DNA of 8,257 nt, taken from positions 1-8,257 of the forward strand of contig JBKHHW010000138.1 of NCBI GenBank assembly GCA_046538945.1. The letters are read 5' to 3'. This DNA is from JAEZKC01 sp046538945. GTDB taxonomy: Bacteria; Fibrobacterota; Chitinivibrionia; Chitinivibrionales; Chitinispirillaceae. Below are positions 1 to 5,951 of the stretch, piece after piece (positions within the stretch are counted from its first letter, which is position 1; every line of letters starts with the position of its first letter). The notes beneath the pieces are model-generated. The model ran no database searches. It worked only from the letters and a program-made list of their open reading frames with translations, and was not told the DNA's origin. Both the position numbers and the translations under genes were made by a program.

Positions 1-19
1 TTAAAGGACTTGGAAAAAA

Positions 20-928
20 ATGACAGAAAACGATTTATTCAGATCTGCACTTGTAGCCCTGATCGGACGCCCCAACAGCGGCAAATCCACCCTCATGAAC
101 TCGGTGCTGGAAGAACAGGTCTCGATTGTGACATCTCTGCCCCAGACCACCAGGCAGAACATAAAAGGGGTCTACACATCCGAAAACATGCAGCTTGTGT
201 TCGTGGACACTCCCGGAATCCACAAAGGCAAGTACACCCTCAACGAGGTCATGCTCAAAGAGGCGATTTCAGTACTCAGCGACGGCGGGATCGATCTTAT
301 ATGCTATCTGGTTGATCTGTCGAGAGATTTCGGTGAAGAAGAAAGTACGGTCGCCAGAATCGTATCCGGCGCACAGATCCCGGTACTGATCATATTCAAC
401 AAATCCGATCTGTGCCCCGATCCGCAGAACAGAGTCAACCAGTTCTTCCAGACCTTCCCCGAACTCAACGAAACAGCACATATCCAAATGTCGGCCATCT
501 CCGCGGATGCTCAGAAATCATTTCTCAAAGCGGTCGACCCTTTCATTCCCCAAGGGCCTCAGTACTTCGACCAGGACTCTCTCACCGATGCCAGCATGCG
601 TTTTCTGGCCGCCGAATTCATCCGCAAACAAATCATTCTCAACACCCGCGAGGAAGTGCCTCATGCCACCTACGTTGAAATCGAATCCTACAAGGAACTC
701 CCTCAGGGTCACGAAATCAGCGCCACGATTCACGTGGAGACCCAGGGCCAGAAAGGCATCATAATCGGCAACAAAGGTGCTCTGATCACCAGAATCCGCA
801 AAGCGGCCCGGAAGGAGATTCAAAACCTGGCGGGGGTGAAAGTGAACCTGTCCTGCCATGTAAAAGTCAGTCCGGGATGGCGGGACAACTCCGGATTTCT
901 CAAGTTCATGGGGATCAGACCAAAATGA
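20..928 (+). CDS. era: GTPase Era, ribosome small-subunit assembly factor
   Basis: Era binds the 3' end of 16S rRNA through a C-terminal KH domain and couples GTP hydrolysis to 30S maturation, in the cytoplasm and at the inner membrane. The 302-residue length is normal for the family. Seen in the sequence: P-loop GRPNSGKST at residues 16-24, the Era switch I motif QTTR at 42-45, DTPG at 63-66, NKSD at 127-130 and the G5-type SAISAD at 158-163. The KH domain covers about 235-285, with its GxxG loop as GNKG at 250-253, followed by the usual VKV...WR ending near 281-288. The ATG is chosen because the protein then begins just before the first GTPase strand, and AAAGGA at 3-8 is a suitable ribosome binding site. 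No partner gene is visible upstream. The stop codon overlaps the U-tract of the opposing gene's terminator. The identification is secure. Confidence 0.97.
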   Translation: MTENDLFRSALVALIGRPNSGKSTLMNSVLEEQVSIVTSLPQTTRQNIKGVYTSENMQLVFVDTPGIHKGKYTLNEVMLKEAISVLSDGGIDLICYLVDLSRDFGEEESTVARIVSGAQIPVLIIFNKSDLCPDPQNRVNQFFQTFPELNETAHIQMSAISADAQKSFLKAVDPFIPQGPQYFDQDSLTDASMRFLAAEFIRKQIILNTREEVPHATYVEIESYKELPQGHEISATIHVETQGQKGIIIGNKGALITRIRKAARKEIQNLAGVKVNLSCHVKVSPGWRDNSGFLKFMGIRPK

Positions 929-982
929 AAAAGAGCAGGACGGCTCCGATTCTCCGCATCCGGAAAATGAAGCCGACTGCTC
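922..982 (-). terminator. Rho-independent terminator of the minus-strand DUF378 gene, overlapping the era stop
   Basis: Read on the minus strand, GAGCAG (977-982) pairs with CTGCTC (933-938) and GGCT (971-974) with AGCC (942-945). The top of the stem is an 8-bp helix, 961-968 with 949-956, with one G-U pair and a 4-base loop. The stem is followed directly by TTTTTCATTTT (932-922). It starts 47 bases after the stop of the 1029-1274 gene. On the plus strand the same hairpin has no T-run after it, so it should act mainly on minus-strand transcripts. The era stop codon (926-928) lies inside its U-tract. Confidence 0.78.
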
Positions 983-1028
983 CTAGATGTGTGCTTCAAT
1001 GGTCTGGCCAGCCCTTATCCTGAAGCAA

Positions 1029-1274
1029 TCATGCGGGACGCTGGGCGGCTCGTTGAGCACGGGTTTCCACTTTTCTGGCAAAAGCCGGCGATACCACTGC
1101 AATGTAGATAGCCGACAGACCAACCAACGCATACACTATTCTTGAAACGACAGACATCGGGCCGAAAATGGCCGCAACCAGGTCAAAAGCGAAAAAACCC
1201 ACCAGACCCCAGTTAAGACCACCAATAATCAGTATCACCAATGCTGTCCAATCCCATGCGTTCAACTGCCTCAT
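1029..1274 (-). CDS. DUF378 family small membrane protein
   Basis: An 81-residue protein with two hydrophobic helices, about residues 9-31 and 40-61, and a basic, Ala/Arg-rich tail. The N-terminal helix contains WDWTALVILIIGGLNWGLVG (residues 7-26), whose GGLNWGLVG core is the hallmark of the DUF378 family (YuzA-like inner-membrane proteins). The function of that family is not established. The ATG is supported by a strong Shine-Dalgarno on the minus strand (AGGAGGT, 1286-1280), five bases upstream of the start. The gene stands alone, converging on era, with its own terminator at 922-982. A possible -10 box, TATAAT, lies at 1335-1330 on the minus strand. Family membership is fairly sure from the motif; no role can be assigned from context. 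Confidence 0.88.
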   Translation of the reverse strand: MRQLNAWDWTALVILIIGGLNWGLVGFFAFDLVAAIFGPMSVVSRIVYALVGLSAIYIAVVSPAFARKVETRAQRAAQRPA

Positions 1275-1329
1275 ATTGACCTCCTGTCATAATAGTACTG
1301 TAGTAACAGATAAGACCGCGCGTCTCGGT

Positions 1330-1335
1330 ATTATA
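1330..1335 (-). promoter_or_regulatory. Possible -10 box for the DUF378 gene
   Basis: TATAAT reads on the minus strand from 1335 to 1330, which would place a transcript start near 1323 and give a leader of about 50 bases. No convincing -35 hexamer lies 16-18 bases upstream (1352-1359 reads GCTACTCA on this strand), so the box is only a candidate. Confidence 0.35.
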
Positions 1336-1456
1336 AAACAAATGTCATGCCTGAGTAGCTTATGCCCACCAAAAACGGTTTCTCCCACACGGAGGTGAAT
1401 ATCCCATCGCGATAATCGCAATTTGAGAGTACAATTGAGAACAGCAGGGCCAGCTG

Positions 1457-1485
1457 TTGAAAAATTCATGCGCGAATAGCATAAT
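1457..1485 (+). promoter_or_regulatory. Sigma-70-type promoter of the Cache-sensor gene
   Basis: TTGAAA (1457-1462) and CATAAT (1480-1485) are separated by exactly 17 bases, close to the consensus pair. The start of transcription would be near 1492, giving a leader of about 38 bases to the ATG at 1530. An inverted repeat, AACAGC-N7-GCTGTT (1440-1458), touches the first two bases of the -35 box and could be an operator. The rest of the 255-base gap between 1274 and 1530 shows no gene. Confidence 0.65.
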
Positions 1486-1529
1486 TCTCTACATCTCCCC
1501 AATTTTTGATCAAAGGAGCTTACTAATTA

Positions 1530-2795
1530 ATGCCCAGACAGTTCTTATTGCCTATCCGACCCGCCCTGGTGATTCTTCTTTTCGCCCTGATGCCTGTTCT
1601 CTTCGGCAGATTGGAAGCCGACGATTCCAAAAAGCGGATAGAAAACGAGTTCGTCCAACTGGAAAAAAACCTGTTCCAGTCCATAAAAAGCTGTATCAGA
1701 ACTGCTCCGGATCTCGATTCAATGAACAATGCTATGTACCAGTACCTGAGCGAAAATCCAGGCATCTACCGCATTCTGCGGACCAACTCGGGCGGTTTCA
1801 TAGTTAATGACGTGAATTCGGAAACAGTCACGCCACAACCCACCCGCAACATCTCCGACCAAAAATGGCTCCAGACCGTCAAAAAAACCAAAAAACCCTA
1901 CCACAGTGCCAACCTCGACTCAAGCGGCAACTTATCTCTCTTCTGGGCCCATCCCCTGCTGACCGGATCGGAGCAGAACAGCTTTTCTGGGGCTGTGGCC
2001 GCTTTCATCGACCTCACCACCATTCTGGCTCTCACAGAAGACAACGGCTCCTTCCAAGTAGCCCACGGAGGAAAAGCATTCTTCCAGCACAACTGGGATG
2101 ATCTCGATTTCATCGAAGAACCTCTTGATATCAAAGGCGCCCGGAACGTTTTCATCCGCATCCCCAAACCATTTACCCAGCAAGCTCCGTTGAGCATAAA
2201 GGAAGCTGCCAAAAACACCGATACAGCAGACATTGAAAGCAGCTCCGTAGCGCAAACAGACTCTTCTGCCTCAAAAGACAGTGCTGCACTGGGTCTGTCC
2301 AAGGACACTATCGACGAAAAAAACACTTCCGAAAACAACCCGGCCGTATCCCAGAGAACAAAAGAGAACCTGCTGCGTTTCACTGGTCTTCTGCTGATAT
2401 TCCTACTTTCTCCGGCTCTGGCTCTGATGATTATCAGGCGACAGAACAAAAACCGTTCAGGCCGCTTTATTCTGGAAGAATCTCCACTGTACAGATCATC
2501 CGGATCCGGGTCGCGTGAGGAAAAAGTCATCATCCCCTCATTGAGCCAGAAAGCTGCAACTCTCGAAAAAACGAAACCTCAGTACCAGTCTGGAAGCACA
2601 ACAGCTGAAAGCCAGAGTAACCAGGTGGAGAAACAGGAACAGCAGGGCAGCTCAGGCCTGAATGATGTCAAGGAGGCCATGCGCCAGATGCAGGATGAAG
2701 TGATAGAGCTTCTCGCGGAAGAGGTCAGCAGGCTGGATAAAGAAGTGGAGAAACTGAACAGAAGAATCGAAGAACTGGAAGGAAAACAAAAATAA
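1530..2795 (+). CDS. Two-TM protein with Cache-like sensor domain and cytoplasmic coiled coil, no output domain
   Basis: A 421-residue membrane protein. Residues 1-10 are weakly basic and 11-26 form the first membrane helix. Residues 28-220 look like a periplasmic Cache/PAS-like sensor: a helical start, then a strand-rich part with RTNSGGFIVNDV (84-95), WLQTVKK (113-119) and a LFWAHPLL...GAVAAFIDLT stretch (137-163), which is typical of Cache domains. A Ser/Thr/Asp-rich linker (about 222-278) leads to a second membrane helix (281-302). The cytoplasmic tail is low in complexity up to about 375 and then forms a charged coiled coil (376-419). There is no HAMP, kinase, methyl-accepting, GGDEF or HD domain, so it is not a complete receptor of a known class. 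The ATG is supported by AAGGAG (1513-1518) and the promoter at 1457-1485. The ligand and signalling partner are unknown; the Cache assignment comes from pattern, not a search. Confidence 0.8.
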   Translation: MPRQFLLPIRPALVILLFALMPVLFGRLEADDSKKRIENEFVQLEKNLFQSIKSCIRTAPDLDSMNNAMYQYLSENPGIYRILRTNSGGFIVNDVNSETVTPQPTRNISDQKWLQTVKKTKKPYHSANLDSSGNLSLFWAHPLLTGSEQNSFSGAVAAFIDLTTILALTEDNGSFQVAHGGKAFFQHNWDDLDFIEEPLDIKGARNVFIRIPKPFTQQAPLSIKEAAKNTDTADIESSSVAQTDSSASKDSAALGLSKDTIDEKNTSENNPAVSQRTKENLLRFTGLLLIFLLSPALALMIIRRQNKNRSGRFILEESPLYRSSGSGSREEKVIIPSLSQKAATLEKTKPQYQSGSTTAESQSNQVEKQEQQGSSGLNDVKEAMRQMQDEVIELLAEEVSRLDKEVEKLNRRIEELEGKQK

Positions 2796-2803
2796 TCCTA
2801 AGC

Positions 2804-2868
2804 AGACGTTCGCCCAGGAACTCCTGATTAAGGTTTCGAATCCTTCCAATCAAACAAACGAAGCGTCT
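2804..2868. terminator. Inverted repeats in the convergent gap, possible weak terminator
   Basis: The 75 bases between the convergent sensor gene and folD hold nested inverted repeats. AGACG plus TTCG (2804-2812) pairs with CGAA plus CGTCT (2859-2868) with one bulged base. Inside are CAGG-AACT-CCTG (2815-2826) and AAGG...CCTT. Neither direction has an immediate T-run; on the minus strand a T-rich stretch (2795-2781) begins about nine bases past the stem. The position suits termination of both genes, but the structure is not canonical. Confidence 0.35.
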
Positions 2869-2870
2869 TC

Positions 2871-3710
2871 TCAGGCAAAGCTCTTTTCGGCGGCCTCCAT
2901 CGTCTGGTGAATAAGAGTAGCGATGGTCATGGGTCCCACCCCGCCGGGAACGGGTGTATAAGCGCTTGCCTTCAAGGCTGCTGCCTCCAGATCAACATCA
3001 CCCACTTTTTCAGGATGATAACCGGCATCAACCACCACCGCCCCCTCTTTTATCCAATCTCCCTGTATGAATTCAGGCTTGCCGACTGCACCGACCACGA
3101 TATCCGCCTGCCGGATCATATCCGGAAGATTTTTGGTCCTTGAATGACAGATCACCACAGTTGCATTGCGGTTGAGAAGCATCAACGCCATGGGTTTTCC
3201 CAGAATGGGGCTTCTGCCCACCACCACAGCCAGTTTACCTTCAAGTTCTATCTTGTAATGATCCAGAAGCTTCATGATGCCGGCAGGTGTGGCACTTCCA
3301 TACGCCGCTTCCCCCATGGCCATCCGTCCGAAGCCCAGACAGGTGACACCGTCCACATCCTTTTGGAGGGAAATCGCATCGAATGCCGCTCTTTCATCTA
3401 TCTGGGGCGGAACGGGATGCTGCAGCAGTATCCCGTTCACTGAAGGGTCATTATTAAGTTCGTTTATCTGACCCAGAAGTTCCTGAGTGGTGGTCTCCTG
3501 CGGCATTTCGATTCTGCGTGAAAGCATTCCCACCCTTGCACAGGCGTTCCCTTTCATTTTCACATAGGTTGCAGAAGCTGGATCGGTACCCACCAGTATA
3601 GTTGCCAGCAGAGGGACTTTGCCTGTTTTGCTTCTGAACTGCTCCACCCTGACAGAAAGGTCCTGCTCCATGCTTTTGGCCAGCGCTTTTCCATCCAAAA
3701 TTACAGCCAT
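2871..3710 (-). CDS. folD: Bifunctional methylenetetrahydrofolate dehydrogenase / methenyltetrahydrofolate cyclohydrolase
   Basis: FolD converts 5,10-methylene-THF to 10-formyl-THF in two steps (NAD(P)+-dependent dehydrogenase, then cyclohydrolase), in the cytoplasm, supplying one-carbon units for purines and formyl-Met-tRNA. The 279-residue length is typical. Seen: the catalytic Tyr and Lys in YVKMK (Tyr49, Lys53); GILLQHPVP (93-101), a variant of the usual QLPLP loop that keeps the active-site Gln97; KDVDG (117-121); the nucleotide-binding GRSPILGKP (165-173); and the C-terminal signature PGGVGPMT (255-262). The usual PCTP segment reads SATP (139-142), so its Cys is replaced. The ATG is supported by AAGGAG on the minus strand (3723-3718), seven bases upstream. 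The gene is divergent from the MraY-like gene and not obviously in an operon. No clear promoter was recognised in the 3711-3935 gap. Confidence 0.96.
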   Translation of the reverse strand: MAVILDGKALAKSMEQDLSVRVEQFRSKTGKVPLLATILVGTDPASATYVKMKGNACARVGMLSRRIEMPQETTTQELLGQINELNNDPSVNGILLQHPVPPQIDERAAFDAISLQKDVDGVTCLGFGRMAMGEAAYGSATPAGIMKLLDHYKIELEGKLAVVVGRSPILGKPMALMLLNRNATVVICHSRTKNLPDMIRQADIVVGAVGKPEFIQGDWIKEGAVVVDAGYHPEKVGDVDLEAAALKASAYTPVPGGVGPMTIATLIHQTMEAAEKSFA

Positions 3711-3899
3711 TCCAGAACTCCTTTTTTAGAATTGAAAGGGTGAAAATAAATGATGCAGCCGGCCAAACGGGAATCAGTACCGGAAAAAACTTGAAGCAAC
3801 ACTTCTTTTCCATTCCGTTCGTAAGTATTTTTGATAATCAGGCCGAAAGTTCTCTTCAGTTTGGCCCGAAACAGATCGGAAGCCATTCAGGGCTCCCAT

Positions 3900-3920
3900 T
3901 TTTCAAACCGGGTTTTCAAA
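3900..3920 (+). repeat. Short direct repeat and inverted repeat just upstream of the MraY-like start
   Basis: TTTTCAAA occurs at 3900-3907 and again at 3913-3920. Between and across them AAACC-G-GGTTT (3905-3915) forms an inverted repeat. This lies 16 bases before the ATG at 3936, where a Shine-Dalgarno would be expected but none is clear. The 225-base gap 3711-3935, shared with the divergent folD, shows no gene and no convincing promoter; a short palindrome TGAT-A-ATCA sits at 3832-3840. Confidence 0.35.
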
Positions 3921-3935
3921 AACACCTATTTTTTT

Positions 3936-5066
3936 ATGCTGATTGAATATTTATATCAACAAACAGGGATTTACCTCCTTTACAGCCGACTTTTCAGTAC
4001 TGGTATGGCAACGGTCATCTCCTTTCTCCTGGCCATACTCTTCTTCCCCTCCTACATTCGTTTTCTGCGCAAATTCCAATTCTCGTCGGAATTCGAAAAA
4101 GATAGTGGTGGACCGGTCATGCCAGCGGGAATACTTTTCCTTATGATAGTTTCTGCAACAACTCTCATAGCCGTACGCATGAATTCATATGTGATAAGCG
4201 CCCTTATCATCTACTGCTTTTTCAGCGTGATAGGAGCGGTTGATGACATTGCCAAAGTGGTCAACAAGCGCAGAGTCGCAACGGGACAGATCTCAAAACA
4301 GGATTACCAGTACAAAGCCGACGGGATATCAGCAGGACTGAGACTTACTCTCTACATTCTCATATCACTGATAGTGGCCGTAATGGCCTACAGATACATT
4401 CCGAACATCAACGGGGACATCAATCTGCCATTTATCAGCATAGTCAAGAACTTTCCCTCTCTCCCGTTCTGGCTTTTCATTCCTTTCATGACAATGACCA
4501 TCGCCATTCTGGCAAACGGTGTCAATTTCACGGACGGATTCGATACACTGGCAACAGTGCCTTCCATCTGCTGTCTTCTGTTTCTGGGAATCATATCCTT
4601 TGTATCCAGCAACAGTGTCTGGAGCAACTACCTGCTCATCCCCTACATCCCCGGACTCCAGGAAATTCTGCCTCTGATCGGAGCAGTAACAGGAACTCTT
4701 CTGGCATATCTCTGGTTCAATTCCCCCCCGTCCACCATCATCATGGGCGACAGCGGCTCGGTTGGGCTGGGTGGCCTTATCGGCATTCTCTTCGTTTTTA
4801 CCAAAGCGGGATTCTACCTTCCCATAGTAGGATTCATCTTCCTGCTTGAATTCATATCGGTGGTGCTGCAGATCGGGTATTTCAAGGCTACCCGCAAGCG
4901 CCTTTTTCTCATGGCCCCCATCCATCATCATTTTCAGATCATGATGCGCAAAAGCGGCCTGTTTGCGGGAGAATTCCAGATCAAATCGAAAATCGCCTGG
5001 CGGTTTCATATACTCTCTGTTGTACTTTTAGTTGTAGGATTGGTTTTGTTTCTGAAAGTCCGCTAA
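3936..5066 (+). CDS. Diverged MraY-type phospho-N-acetylmuramoyl-pentapeptide transferase homologue
   Basis: A 376-residue polytopic membrane protein (about ten helices) of the polyprenyl-phosphate phosphosugar transferase superfamily. MraY itself moves phospho-MurNAc-pentapeptide from UDP to undecaprenyl phosphate at the inner membrane, making lipid I. Seen: the catalytic DD pair in GAVDDIAKV (Asp103-Asp104), NFTDGFDTLAT (197-207), MGDSGSVGLGG (270-280) and the MraY-specific triple His in APIHHHFQ (327-334). These favour MraY over WecA/TagO. It is diverged: the usual GTPTMGG reads GGPVMPAG (58-65) and FMGDTGSLALGG reads IMGDSGSVGLGG. The open frame extends to a TTG at 3831, but the ATG at 3936 gives the normal MraY N-terminus; it lacks a clear Shine-Dalgarno. 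It lies away from any mur/dcw genes, so it may be a paralogue or a displaced mraY; the gene symbol is therefore withheld. Confidence 0.85.
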   Translation: MLIEYLYQQTGIYLLYSRLFSTGMATVISFLLAILFFPSYIRFLRKFQFSSEFEKDSGGPVMPAGILFLMIVSATTLIAVRMNSYVISALIIYCFFSVIGAVDDIAKVVNKRRVATGQISKQDYQYKADGISAGLRLTLYILISLIVAVMAYRYIPNINGDINLPFISIVKNFPSLPFWLFIPFMTMTIAILANGVNFTDGFDTLATVPSICCLLFLGIISFVSSNSVWSNYLLIPYIPGLQEILPLIGAVTGTLLAYLWFNSPPSTIIMGDSGSVGLGGLIGILFVFTKAGFYLPIVGFIFLLEFISVVLQIGYFKATRKRLFLMAPIHHHFQIMMRKSGLFAGEFQIKSKIAWRFHILSVVLLVVGLVLFLKVR

Positions 5067-5121
5067 TCGAAATTAAGCGCAGCTGCTTTATCCAGAGCAG
5101 AGAAAAGAGTGTGCGAAGATC

Positions 5122-5841
5122 ATGGTAACCGACACGGACTACCGTTTCACCTCTCCTGCCGGAAGAGAGTGCATTCTGGCCTCAGCCCGTTTCGCCGCGG
5201 TGAATCCCTCGAGCAGAGTGTTGAATTTGGGGTGCGGATTCGGTGCAGCAGCCTGCCTTCTGGCCAAAGAATTCCGATGCCGGGTTGAAGCCGTGGACCC
5301 CCGCCCCGGTCTTGCTGAAGCCGCAAGAAAACACTCCGTCAGGCGTGGTGTAAGTCACCTGATTTCCATACATGATTCAGACCCGTTCTCTCTGGACTTT
5401 TCCGAAGATCCTTTCGATCTGATTATCATCGAAGGCAATTTCCTCCACTCTCACCAGATCAACTCTATCTTCCAGATTGCACCCCTATGGCTCCAACCCA
5501 GAGGATGGGTCTCATTTTCCGATCTGGTTTTCACCGTATCGGAAATACCCCCCGAGATTCGTCTTACTTTTGGAGAGGATCAAAAAAGTCTTCCCGAAGA
5601 GGAGAACTATCAGAAGATGATCAGAGATGCCCGGATGGATCTGCACTATATCGGCTTAGTCCCGCCCAGCGGATGGGATAACTACTATACCCATATGGCG
5701 CAGCGTCTTGCAGACCGGAGTGGTTATTATTCTGACCCTATGGTGAAATCAGCTCTTCACAGGGAAATTGATACATTCTACCGGCACAGAGCGATTCAGT
5801 ATCTGGGATATCTCTTCTGCATCACCAGAATGAAAAACTGA
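5122..5841 (+). CDS. Class I SAM-dependent methyltransferase
   Basis: A 239-residue soluble protein with a Rossmann-type methyltransferase fold. Motif I, the SAM-binding glycine loop, is VLNLGCGFGAA (33-43). The acidic end of strand 2 is EAVDP (56-60), with the Asp expected to contact the ribose. Motif IV region is FDLIIIEGNFL (98-108), and SFSDLVFT (131-138) follows strand 5. The C-terminal third (about 170-235), with PPSGWDNYYTHMAQRL (181-196) and a Tyr/His-rich EIDTFYRHRAIQYLGYLF, resembles the substrate lid of small-molecule methyltransferases, but the substrate is not recognisable. The ATG lies 55 bases after the MraY-like gene on the same strand; no good Shine-Dalgarno is visible, which may mean translation is weak or linked to the upstream gene. 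Co-transcription with the MraY-like gene is possible but unproven, and envelope-lipid methylation would be a guess. Confidence 0.85.
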   Translation: MVTDTDYRFTSPAGRECILASARFAAVNPSSRVLNLGCGFGAAACLLAKEFRCRVEAVDPRPGLAEAARKHSVRRGVSHLISIHDSDPFSLDFSEDPFDLIIIEGNFLHSHQINSIFQIAPLWLQPRGWVSFSDLVFTVSEIPPEIRLTFGEDQKSLPEEENYQKMIRDARMDLHYIGLVPPSGWDNYYTHMAQRLADRSGYYSDPMVKSALHREIDTFYRHRAIQYLGYLFCITRMKN

Positions 5842-5845
5842 GTTT

Positions 5846-5870
5846 TGTGATAAAGATCACTGATGATCTT
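5846..5870 (+). promoter_or_regulatory. CRP/FNR-family-like operator overlapping a second inverted repeat
   Basis: TGTGA-N6-TCACT (5846-5861) matches the CRP consensus TGTGA-N6-TCACA except for the last base. A second perfect inverted repeat, AAGATCA-CTGA-TGATCTT (5853-5870), overlaps its right half. Both end against the -35 region of the promoter for the 5952-8018 operon. The centre of the CRP-like site is about 48 bases before the expected transcript start. The second repeat could also be a hairpin after the methyltransferase gene (stop at 5839-5841), but no T-run follows. Which regulator binds, if any, cannot be told from sequence. Confidence 0.55.
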
Positions 5871-5895
5871 GTCTGACTTAATTATATTCTATAAT
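5869..5895 (+). promoter_or_regulatory. Promoter of the LPP20-like / TPR-SLH operon
   Basis: A perfect -10 box TATAAT lies at 5890-5895. The best -35 candidate is TTGTCT (5869-5874) with a short 15-base spacer, that is, weak, as in many activator-dependent promoters. Transcription would start near 5902, which is downstream of the ATG at 5898, so that codon could not be used from this transcript. Confidence 0.55.
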
Positions 5896-5951
5896 GTATG
5901 TTTAAAATACGAACCCTTCGTCAACATCTTATATTCACTCAAGGAGGTTTT

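Noticed and set aside
1390..1400. Strong Shine-Dalgarno string (GGAGGTGA) on the plus strand
   Set aside because: No ATG, GTG or TTG lies at a usable distance downstream with an open frame, so it is not evidence for a small gene.
1898..2533. 211-codon open frame on the minus strand inside the sensor gene
   Set aside because: It lies wholly antisense to a gene with clear membrane and Cache-like organisation, has no recognisable motif, and is rich in Ser/Arg as expected from a shadow frame.
3750..3794. Small ATG-initiated frame (about 14 codons) between folD and the MraY-like gene
   Set aside because: No ribosome binding site and no feature of a leader peptide.
3831..3935. TTG-initiated N-terminal extension of the MraY-like protein
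   Set aside because: The extra 35 residues have no counterpart in MraY, are not membrane-like, and the TTG has no ribosome binding site.
4365..5009. 214-codon open frame on the minus strand inside the MraY-like gene
   Set aside because: The plus strand carries every MraY catalytic motif; the antisense product is a charged, motif-free sequence.
5074..5088. AAGC...GCTT repeat after the MraY-like gene as a terminator
   Set aside because: Only a 4-bp stem and a short T-run of three; too weak to call.
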